Source: JBKHDT01 sp049974825
Lineage (GTDB): Bacteria > Pseudomonadota > Gammaproteobacteria > Halothiobacillales > Halothiobacillaceae
Assembly: GCA_049974825.1 (NCBI GenBank)
Contig: JBNGDJ010000100.1
Coordinates: 1-8,560 of the forward strand
DNA: 8,560 nucleotides
Direction of reading: 5' to 3'
Shown here: positions 1 to 8,560 of the stretch, in pieces
Layout of the letters: every line of letters begins with the position of its first letter
Numbering within the stretch: the first letter of the stretch is position 1
Made by a program: the position numbers and the translations under genes
The notes under the pieces: model-generated
Database searches by the model: none
What the model was told of the DNA's origin: nothing
The model's input: the letters and a program-made list of their open reading frames with translations, nothing else

Positions 1-3000
1 GTGCGCGATGTGACCCAAGCACGGCAGGCTCGCGATCTGCTGGATCGAAACCGTCAGGCGCTGGAGCGGGCCGGACGCCGGCTGCAGGCGGCCAGCGCCG
101 ATGCCCTGCTCGGTCACTGGGAGCGTCTTGAGGACAGCGAGGCGCTGATCTGGTCCGACGGCACCCATGACTTGTTCGGAATCCCCCGCGGCCAGCCGGT
201 TCGGTCGGCCGATTTTCTTGAGCGGGTTCATCCGGATGATCGCGAGGCGGTCATTGCGACCGAGGAGCAAGTGACAGTGTCCTCGGGCCGGCACCGGGTC
301 GAGTACCGGTTCCGCGGTGTCGATGGCCGGTGGCGCTGGGCTCGGGAAGTCGTCTCGCTGATCCGTGAACCGGGAATGGCCGTGGGTCGGCTTGTCGGCA
401 CCGTGCAGGACATCACCGAACTCAAGGTGGCCGAAATGGCTGCCCGCGAGAGCGAGACCCGGTTCCGACGGCTGTTTCAGGACGCTCCGGTTGCCCTGAT
501 GATCTTTGACCCGGAAACCGCCAAACTGCTCGATGCCAATGCCCGTGCCATCGCCAGTTACGGGCTGGAAAGCATCGAGGACCTGCAACGGCTTGACCTT
601 TGGGCAGGTGGCGGTGAATTCGGGCCGGTGCAGGCGCGTCGGCGGATGCAGGAGGCGGTCGCTTCTGGGCCGCAGTCGTTCGAGTGGGCCAGTGTCGATG
701 CCGGGGGCCGGCGGTTCTGGGAATCGGTTCACCTGACGCCGCTTGAGGTGGATGGAAAGGTTCGGGTCATGTCGGCAGCCCTGGACATTACCGACCGCAA
801 GCATGCCGAACGGGACTTGCAGGACCTGCGCAACCGGCTGCAGGCGACGCTGGATGCGATTCCCGACCTGCTGTTCGAGGTATCGTCGGAAGGGCGCATC
901 CTCCGCGTGCATACTGCCGACCCCGACGCCCTGCTGGTCGACCCCGACCTGTTCCTGGATCGCAACTACAACGAAATCCTCCCCGGCGAGGTTGCTTCAG
1001 TGATCGACCGGGCCCTGCGGCAGGCGGCCTGGCAGGGCATGGCCCATGGCTGGCAGTACAATCTTACCGTGGGCGGAGAGCTGCGGTACTACGATCTGTC
1101 GGTGGCGCGCAAGCCGCGGATGGAGGGCGAGTCCTGGCAGTTTGTCTGCCTGGTGCGCGATATCACCGAGCGCGTTCGGGCGACGCAGACTCTGGACCGG
1201 CAGACCTTTGAACTGGGCGAAAGGCTCAAGGAGCTTCGCTGTCTGCTGGGCTTGGCCGAGTTGGCCCGGGATGTCCAGATGCCGCTGGATTCGTTTCTGC
1301 AGCGGATTGTCGATCTGCTGCCGCCCGCCTGGCAGCATCCCGAGCGGACCTCGGCCTGCCTGTGCTGGGGCGGTCGCGAGTACCGGGCCGGCGCAAATGC
1401 CGGCGAGATCCGAAATCGACTTGAGCAGGCCATCCAGGCCGGGGACAAGGCGGCCGGCTCGCTGGTCGTGGCCATCCACGGCGCGGGTGACCCGGACTTT
1501 TTGCCCGAGGAGGCCGAGCTGCTCGCCGCCTTTGCGCGTCAGGTTTCGCTGGTCCTGGCCCGTCGGGAGGACGAAGCCCGGATGCGGTTGCTTGCGCGGG
1601 CCGTGGCCAGCAGCTACGACGGTATCATGGTCACCGATGCCGAGAACCGGATTATCGAAGTCAATCCGGCCCTGTTGCGTCTGAGCGGCTATTCACGCGA
1701 TGAGCTGGTCGGGCAGTCGCCCAGCCTGCTTTCTTCCGGACGGCATGATCCCGGGTTCTACCACCGCATGTGGACCTCGATCGACGAGCACGACTTCTGG
1801 CGTGGCGAGGTCTGGAACCGGCGCAAGGACGGCACGGTGTACGCCCAGATGTTGTCGATCACCGTCATGCGCGATGACAGTGGCCGGATTACCCATCACA
1901 TCGGTGTTTCCTCGGACATCAGCCACATCAAGGCACACGAGGATGAGCTGGCGCGAATCGCCAATCATGATGCCTTGACCGGCCTGCCCAATCGCAGGCT
2001 GCTCCAGGACCGGATCCAGCAGGCGATTGCCCGGGCACGTCGGGATGGGCGGATGCTGGCGGTCTGCTTCATGGACCTGGACGGCTTCAAGCCAATCAAC
2101 GACCGGTATGGTCACGAGGTGGGGGATCAGCTGCTGGTCCAGGTGAGCCGGCGCCTGGCGGAAACCCTGCGGGCCAGCGACACCCTGGCCCGACTCGGCG
2201 GTGACGAGTTCGTGCTGCTGATCGGGGACCTGCACGATACGGACGAAGCCGCCCCCATCGCCCGGCGGCTGCTTGAGCTGATCGCGACACCGATTTCTCT
2301 GGCCGTGGGCGAGGTGCGGGTTTCCGGCAGTGTCGGCCTCGCACTGTACCCGGATGATGGCGAGGATGCGGACATTCTGCTGCGCCATGCCGACCACGCG
2401 ATGTACCAGGCCAAGTCGGAAGGAAAAAACCGCTTCTGCCGCTTTTCGCCCGAGGAAACCCTGGCCACCCCCGCCCGCTTCGACCGCGAAACACTGGTTC
2501 AGGCCATGGAAGAGGGTCAGTTTGTGCTCTATTTCCAGCCCAAGGTCGATTTGCAGCGCGGCGCGGTTTTCGGCGCCGAGGCGCTGCTGCGCTGGGCGCA
2601 TCCCGAACATGGCCTGCTGGCGCCGGGCCAGTTCCTGGACGAGATCAGCGCGGCGGACCTGGATATTGCGCTGGGTGAATGGGTAATTCGTGAAGCCCTG
2701 GATCAGCAGACGCGCTGGCGGGAGGCGGGGCTGGCCATCGACTTGAGCATCAATGTCAGCGCCCGGCACCTGCTCGACGCGGGCTTCGAACCCTTTTTGG
2801 CCGAGATGCTGGCCGCTCATCCCCGGGTTCCGCCGGACTCGATCGAGCTGGAAATTCTCGAGACTGCCGCGCTGGCCAATGTCGAGGAAGCAGCCGGTAC
2901 GCTGATTCGCTGCCGCAAGCTCGGGGTGCATTTCTCGCTGGATGATTTCGGCACGGGATACTCGTCGCTGAGTTACCTCCGGGCTCTGCCGGTGGACATG

Positions 3001-3645
3001 CTGAAGATCGACCAAAGTTTCGTGCGCGACATGTTGGAGGACCCCTCGGACCTGAGCATTGTCGAGGGCGTGATTGGGTTGGGGGACGCCTTCAACCGCC
3101 GTGTGATCGCCGAGGGTGTGGAGACCGACCGCCATGCCGATACCCTGCTGGGCATGGGTTGTCCCCGGGTTCAGGGCTTCGGGATCGCCCGGCCCATGGC
3201 GTCCGAGTCGCTGGACGACTGGGTGCGCGCCTGGGATGGTCGGGACGCGGCCCGGCGACGCGGGCCGCGCGTGGAAACCGGCCAGCTCGTGCTGCAGGTG
3301 GCCGCAGAAAGCCACAGGCGCTGGATGCGTCAGTTGTTCCAGCATCTCGAGGACGAAGCCCGCGCGCCACTGCCGAGCTTCGACGTGCAGCAATGTCCTT
3401 TCGGACGCTGGTACCATGGCGCCGGGCAGGCGCGCTACGGACGCGACAAGGACTTTCGCAAGATCGACGCGCTGCATGAACGAGTGCATGCGCTGGCCGC
3501 CGAACGGATCGCGGCCGCTGCAGAAAGTGACCCTGCACGCTGTCGGGATCTTGAGCGGCGGCTGCGTCGCACGCATGAGCGGCTTCTCGCCCGGCTTGCG
3601 AAGCTGGAGCACAAGGCCGAGGGTGCCGCGAACGCCACCGACTGA
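1..3645 (+). CDS. Multi-PAS GGDEF-EAL c-di-GMP enzyme with C-terminal CZB zinc domain (5' partial)
   Basis: Predicted to make and/or degrade cyclic di-GMP in response to several sensory domains. The visible 1214 residues begin with VRDVTQARQ, which looks like the tail of another PAS domain, so the GTG at base 1 is probably internal and the gene extends leftwards. Domains in order (window residues): PAS ~31-140, PAS ~153-268, PAS ~277-395, degenerate GAF-like ~400-525, NifL-like PAS ~532-645, GGDEF ~650-815, EAL ~825-1075, CZB ~1095-1200. GGDEF has NHDALTGLPNRR, the metal Asp D692, GGDEF at 733-737 and an inhibitory RxxD site R724/D727 five residues upstream. EAL has E860-A-L, N918, E951/E954, the DDFGTGYSSL loop at 981-990, K1002 and E1038. 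The CZB domain shows H1105, CPFGRW from C1132, H1159 and H1163. No membrane segment is visible. The stop is TGA at 3643-3645. Domain calls are firm; the balance of synthase and hydrolase activity cannot be read from sequence. Confidence 0.95.
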   Translation: MRDVTQARQARDLLDRNRQALERAGRRLQAASADALLGHWERLEDSEALIWSDGTHDLFGIPRGQPVRSADFLERVHPDDREAVIATEEQVTVSSGRHRVEYRFRGVDGRWRWAREVVSLIREPGMAVGRLVGTVQDITELKVAEMAARESETRFRRLFQDAPVALMIFDPETAKLLDANARAIASYGLESIEDLQRLDLWAGGGEFGPVQARRRMQEAVASGPQSFEWASVDAGGRRFWESVHLTPLEVDGKVRVMSAALDITDRKHAERDLQDLRNRLQATLDAIPDLLFEVSSEGRILRVHTADPDALLVDPDLFLDRNYNEILPGEVASVIDRALRQAAWQGMAHGWQYNLTVGGELRYYDLSVARKPRMEGESWQFVCLVRDITERVRATQTLDRQTFELGERLKELRCLLGLAELARDVQMPLDSFLQRIVDLLPPAWQHPERTSACLCWGGREYRAGANAGEIRNRLEQAIQAGDKAAGSLVVAIHGAGDPDFLPEEAELLAAFARQVSLVLARREDEARMRLLARAVASSYDGIMVTDAENRIIEVNPALLRLSGYSRDELVGQSPSLLSSGRHDPGFYHRMWTSIDEHDFWRGEVWNRRKDGTVYAQMLSITVMRDDSGRITHHIGVSSDISHIKAHEDELARIANHDALTGLPNRRLLQDRIQQAIARARRDGRMLAVCFMDLDGFKPINDRYGHEVGDQLLVQVSRRLAETLRASDTLARLGGDEFVLLIGDLHDTDEAAPIARRLLELIATPISLAVGEVRVSGSVGLALYPDDGEDADILLRHADHAMYQAKSEGKNRFCRFSPEETLATPARFDRETLVQAMEEGQFVLYFQPKVDLQRGAVFGAEALLRWAHPEHGLLAPGQFLDEISAADLDIALGEWVIREALDQQTRWREAGLAIDLSINVSARHLLDAGFEPFLAEMLAAHPRVPPDSIELEILETAALANVEEAAGTLIRCRKLGVHFSLDDFGTGYSSLSYLRALPVDMLKIDQSFVRDMLEDPSDLSIVEGVIGLGDAFNRRVIAEGVETDRHADTLLGMGCPRVQGFGIARPMASESLDDWVRAWDGRDAARRRGPRVETGQLVLQVAAESHRRWMRQLFQHLEDEARAPLPSFDVQQCPFGRWYHGAGQARYGRDKDFRKIDALHERVHALAAERIAAAAESDPARCRDLERRLRRTHERLLARLAKLEHKAEGAANATD
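3313..3612 (+). other. CZB (chemoreceptor zinc-binding) domain region
   Basis: C-terminal domain of the first gene, window residues ~1105-1204. It contains H1105, the CxFGxW hallmark (C1132, F1134, G1135, W1137), H1159 and H1163, the three-His one-Cys zinc set of CZB domains. In characterised family members, such as E. coli DgcZ and Helicobacter TlpD, this site binds zinc tightly, and the Cys is implicated in zinc or oxidant response. Here it probably tunes c-di-GMP turnover, which is inference. The tail after it is rich in Arg and Ala and likely helical. Confidence 0.88.
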
Positions 3646-3737
3646 CCGACCGGGGCATTGCCGGATGAGTCGGGCGGCCGGGCAGGTTCTCGGGGCCGCA
3701 CCGCAATGATGATCGCCGCAGGCGCTGGAGAGACGGG

Positions 3738-6479
<2,742 letters not shown>

Positions 6480-6518
6480 AAAGCCGTATTGCCTGACTCC
6501 GGAATGGCCACAGGGAGG

Positions 6519-6546
6519 TTATGTTTTTGTATATGTTGTGTATAAT
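6519..6546 (+). promoter_or_regulatory. Candidate sigma-70 promoter for the chemoreceptor gene
   Basis: The 104-bp gap before gene 3 contains a sharply AT-rich stretch (about 6519-6562) in a GC-rich window. It holds a perfect -10 hexamer TATAAT at 6541-6546. The best -35 at 16 bp spacing is TTATGT (6519-6524), a poor match to TTGACA, so the promoter may need an activator. TGTATA occurs twice, at 6528-6533 and 6539-6544, 11 bp apart, the second copy overlapping the -10. The start codon follows at 6584. Confidence 0.5.
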
Positions 6547-6583
6547 TTTAGGTAAATTTTGATCCAAGCCGGGAGGCGACCCG

Positions 6584-8332
6584 ATGCAATTTCTCAAGCA
6601 AGCCAAACTGGCCCAGCAGTCACTGGCCCAGACTTCGATCGCGGTGGTCACGATCGACCCGGACAACAACGTGATCTTCTACAACGATGCCGCCGAGCAG
6701 TTGTGGGGCTACCGTCGCGAGGAAGTCATCGGGCGCAACGTGAAGATGCTGGTGCCGCCGGAGCATTCGGGGCGCCATGACAGCTACGTCAACCGCCACC
6801 GGGATACCCGGCAGGACAAGATCATCGGCGAGGCGGTGGAGTTGCCGCTCAAGCGCAAGGATGGTTCCTGGACCTGGATCAACGTGACGCTCTCGGCCAT
6901 CGAGGTCGGGGGCAAGATGTACTACACCGCCTTTGCGCGCGATTGCAGCGAAGAACGCCAGGCACGGTCGATGGTCGAGCAGACGCTTGAGCAGACCCAG
7001 GATGCTGTGATCACCATCGACGAGCACAACCTCGTGAACTTTTTTAATGGAGCGGCGGAAGCGCTCTGGGGATATTCCCGCGACGAGGTGATCGGCCAGA
7101 ACGTCAAGATGCTGGTGGCGCCGGAGCACCAGTCGCAGCATGACGAGTACGTCAATCGCAACCGGCGCACGGGCAACGACCGGATTATCGGCAAGCCGAT
7201 CGAGCTGCCCATTCACCGAAAGGATGGCGATATTCGCTATGGTCTGGTGACTCTGGCCAAGGTCGATCTCGGCGACCGGACGCACTACACCGCATTCGTC
7301 AAGGATGTCACGGAGGAAGTCGCCAAGCGGCAGGAGATCGCCATGCTGTCGCTGGTGGCGAACGAGACCTCCAACGCGGTCGTCATCACGGATCACCAGG
7401 GACGGATCGAGTATATCAACCGCGGATTTGAGCGGATGACCGGCTACAGTTTCGAGGAGGTCCGGGGGAACGTGCCCGGTCACGTTCTGCAGGGCAAGGA
7501 TACCGACCCGGAAACCGTGGCGCGCATCCGCGAGAAATTGAAGCGTGGAGAAGCCTTTTACGAGGAAATCCTCAATTACACAAAGGATGGCAGGCCCTAC
7601 TGGATTGCAATCAACGTCAACCCGGTATTTGACGACCAGGGCCGTATCCAGCGTTTCATCGCGGTTGAGGCGGACATCACGCAGACCAAGCAGTCCGCCC
7701 GGGACTCGATGGATCGGTTGGGCCTGCTGAACGAAGCGCTGATGGTGATCGAGTGGTCGCCCGAGGGGACACCTGTGACCTACAACGCGCTGTTCGAGGA
7801 AAAAGCCGGCAGTGCCGAGGCCGCGCGGCGGGCGAGCGAGTCCATCTGGAATCAGGTCAAGTCCGGCAAGTCGGAATCGATCGACGGGTCCGAGCAGGTC
7901 AAGGTCAAGGTGGAGTTCGTCGACGAAACCGGGCAAACGCATGCCTTCGATGCGCGTCTCTGCGCGCTCAAGGACTTCAGCGACAACATCACGCGCCATG
8001 TGCTGTTTGGCATCGACATCTCCGATCGGCAGGCGGCGGTGGCCGAAACCAACGCGGCCATGCAGGAGCTTTTGGGCGTGTCCGAGCAGATCGGCAATAT
8101 CGTCAGCAGCATCTCCGGCATTTCGGGCCAGACCAACCTGCTGGCGCTGAACGCGGCCATCGAGGCGGCCCGGGCCGGCAGCGCCGGGCGTGGCTTCGCC
8201 GTCGTGGCCGAGGAGGTTCGTCACCTGGCCGCGCGCTCCTCGGAGTCCGCTGAGCAGATCTCCGGCCTGGTGGAGGCCACTCGCGTGCGGATCGATGACC
8301 TGGCCAAGTCGCTGGAGAAAATCCGCGACTAA
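6584..8332 (+). CDS. Soluble multi-PAS chemoreceptor-like protein with very short MCP signalling hairpin
   Basis: 582-residue cytoplasmic protein with no signal peptide or membrane segment. PAS1 ~9-124 and PAS2 ~130-245 are close tandem copies with conserved HD-x-YVNR (H65, H186). PAS3 ~252-368 is LOV/NifL-like, with LQGKDTDP at 302-309 and NYTKDG. A degenerate fourth PAS-like segment spans ~376-481 and ends in GIDISDR. The MCP part, ~483-582, contains the conserved tip: QTNLLALNAAIEAARAG, GRGFAVVAEEVRHLA. The tip is what contacts CheA and CheW in known receptors. Each helical arm is under seven heptads, shorter than recognised MCP classes, so the usual methylation helices are missing, and there is no C-terminal CheR-tethering pentapeptide. 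The start is set by GGGAGG at 6571-6576, seven bases before the ATG, and by an upstream AT-rich promoter-like region. The stop is TAA, and no MCP-like coding continues in any frame after it, so the end looks natural. It could instead be a biofilm or dispersal regulator of the BdlA type; the ligand is unknown. Confidence 0.93.
   Translation: MQFLKQAKLAQQSLAQTSIAVVTIDPDNNVIFYNDAAEQLWGYRREEVIGRNVKMLVPPEHSGRHDSYVNRHRDTRQDKIIGEAVELPLKRKDGSWTWINVTLSAIEVGGKMYYTAFARDCSEERQARSMVEQTLEQTQDAVITIDEHNLVNFFNGAAEALWGYSRDEVIGQNVKMLVAPEHQSQHDEYVNRNRRTGNDRIIGKPIELPIHRKDGDIRYGLVTLAKVDLGDRTHYTAFVKDVTEEVAKRQEIAMLSLVANETSNAVVITDHQGRIEYINRGFERMTGYSFEEVRGNVPGHVLQGKDTDPETVARIREKLKRGEAFYEEILNYTKDGRPYWIAINVNPVFDDQGRIQRFIAVEADITQTKQSARDSMDRLGLLNEALMVIEWSPEGTPVTYNALFEEKAGSAEAARRASESIWNQVKSGKSESIDGSEQVKVKVEFVDETGQTHAFDARLCALKDFSDNITRHVLFGIDISDRQAAVAETNAAMQELLGVSEQIGNIVSSISGISGQTNLLALNAAIEAARAGSAGRGFAVVAEEVRHLAARSSESAEQISGLVEATRVRIDDLAKSLEKIRD
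6623..7318 (+). repeat. Tandem duplication of a PAS module within gene 3
   Basis: Two 333-base units, 6623-6955 and 6986-7318, lie 363 bp apart and encode PAS1 and PAS2. By eye, about 63 of 111 residues are identical without gaps, and short stretches are near-identical in DNA, for instance around 6729-6770 and 7092-7133. Both keep NVKMLV-x-PEH, HD-x-YVNR, IIG and RKDG. This points to an intragenic duplication followed by divergence. Confidence 0.8.
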
Positions 8333-8477
8333 GCGTGAATTTCCCTTGGTGTATGTGCGTGAATTGATTCACAATCAGCAAAAGTGATCCAGGTATGCGA
8401 TTTTGCAAATCCCTGATGGCACGTTGTGATTTTCGCGAGGATGCCTTTGCATGAGCACAGAGACTCCCTGAGGAAAC
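8333..8477. other. Non-coding stretch after the chemoreceptor gene
   Basis: About 145 bases of lower GC content than the genes. I see no convincing coding region. The nine-base sequence GCGTGAATT occurs at 8333-8341 and again at 8357-8365. A 14-base palindrome is listed separately. No clear promoter is present: the best pair, TTGCAA at 8403 and TGATTT at 8427, is weak. Confidence 0.5.
8359..8372. promoter_or_regulatory. 14-bp palindrome GTGAAT-TG-ATTCAC, possible operator
   Basis: Perfect 6-bp inverted repeat with a 2-bp centre, 26 bp after the stop of gene 3. The size fits a dimeric repressor site, but no regulator can be named and one short palindrome can arise by chance. It does not fit the FNR/ANR consensus, because the second half is out of register. 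Confidence 0.25.
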
Positions 8478-8509
8478 TCTGCACAAATCCATCCCTGGAT
8501 TTGTGCAGA
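8478..8509. repeat. Perfect 14-bp hairpin with TCCC loop
   Basis: The arm TCTGCACAAATCCA (8478-8491) pairs perfectly with TGGATTTGTGCAGA (8496-8509) around a four-base loop. No T-run follows on either strand, so it is not a classical intrinsic terminator. A compact palindrome with CCATCCCTGG at its apex resembles REP-like intergenic elements. It may still end transcription of gene 3 or protect the 3' end of its mRNA. Confidence 0.75.
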
Positions 8510-8512
8510 CAC

Positions 8513-8541
8513 GCATGGCCCGGTACACGCCCGGGCCATGC
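8513..8541. repeat. 11-bp GC-rich hairpin next to the preceding one
   Basis: GCATGGCCCGG (8513-8523) pairs perfectly with CCGGGCCATGC (8531-8541) around the seven-base loop TACACGC. It begins three bases after the first hairpin. The stem is stable, but the following TCCGCAATTC lacks a T-run. It could be a weak terminator, possibly bidirectional between gene 3 and whatever lies to the right, or the second half of a paired REP-like unit. Confidence 0.65.
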
Positions 8542-8560
8542 TCCGCAATTCAATGGCTTA

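Noticed and set aside
1..3. GTG at base 1 as the true start of the first gene
   Set aside because: The first residues look like the end of a PAS domain and no upstream sequence is available, so the gene is treated as partial.
1693..3612. A 639-codon open frame on the minus strand opposite the GGDEF-EAL region
   Set aside because: It lies fully antisense to strongly conserved GGDEF, EAL and CZB coding sequence and shows no recognisable domain; such long shadow frames are expected in GC-rich genes.
3646..3737. Terminator or promoter between the first two genes
   Set aside because: I found no stable hairpin with a T-run and no credible -10/-35 pair; co-transcription remains the default.
6480..6583. 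c-di-GMP riboswitch upstream of the chemoreceptor
   Set aside because: The gap is short and AT-rich, and none of the conserved GEMM aptamer segments can be seen.
6620..8224. A 534-codon open frame on the minus strand opposite the chemoreceptor
   Set aside because: Antisense to clear PAS and MCP coding; its peptide repeats mirror the PAS duplication and resemble no family.
8364..8377. FNR/ANR-like site TTGAT...ATCA
   Set aside because: The second half-site is out of register with the TTGAT-N4-ATCAA consensus.
8451..8471. Six-codon ORF (MSTETP) ahead of the two hairpins, attenuator-like
   Set aside because: It has no codon bias for one amino acid, and the hairpins lack a T-run; chance is the simpler explanation.
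8441..8560. Open frame running off the right edge from the ATG at 8441
   Set aside because: GAGG directly abuts the ATG with no spacing, the frame runs through both hairpins, and the peptide has no recognisable features.

Overview
The window reads as three large signal-transduction genes, all on the + strand. It comes from a GC-rich, Gram-negative, probably motile bacterium. The GC-rich codon use, a periplasmic c-type haem site (which needs cytochrome c maturation), c-di-GMP enzymes and a chemoreceptor signalling tip all suggest a proteobacterium, most likely a gammaproteobacterium. No species can be named from the sequence alone.

Layout. (1) 1-3645: the 3' part of a very large c-di-GMP protein, with the stub of one PAS domain at the left edge, then PAS-PAS-PAS-GAF-like-PAS-GGDEF-EAL and a C-terminal CZB zinc-binding domain. 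The GGDEF and EAL active-site motifs both look intact. (2) 3738-6479: a membrane hybrid histidine kinase. It has a periplasmic Tll0287-like (DUF3365) sensor with a CxxCH haem-c motif between two membrane segments, then a FixL-type PAS, HisKA, HATPase, a degenerate receiver and an intact receiver. (3) 6584-8332: a soluble chemoreceptor-like protein with three clear PAS domains, a fourth degenerate one, and an unusually short MCP signalling hairpin. The gaps are 92 bp and 104 bp. The second gap holds an AT-rich stretch with a perfect TATAAT, so gene 3 probably has its own promoter. The last 228 bp carry no convincing gene. They hold a 14-bp operator-like palindrome and two strong adjacent hairpins.

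How they may work together (inference). All three proteins carry domains whose families sense redox state, oxygen, haem, flavin or zinc/oxidant, and each feeds a different output: c-di-GMP turnover, a phosphorelay, and the chemotaxis array. Together they look like a redox/oxygen sensory cluster deciding between motility and surface life. No response regulator, Hpt protein, CheA or CheW is visible, so the partners lie elsewhere.

Most notable: the kinase may hold two haems, c-type outside and b-type inside; the periplasmic haem domain has no cysteine outside its CxxCH; the c-di-GMP protein ends in a CZB domain; and the chemoreceptor hairpin is too short to contain the usual methylation region.
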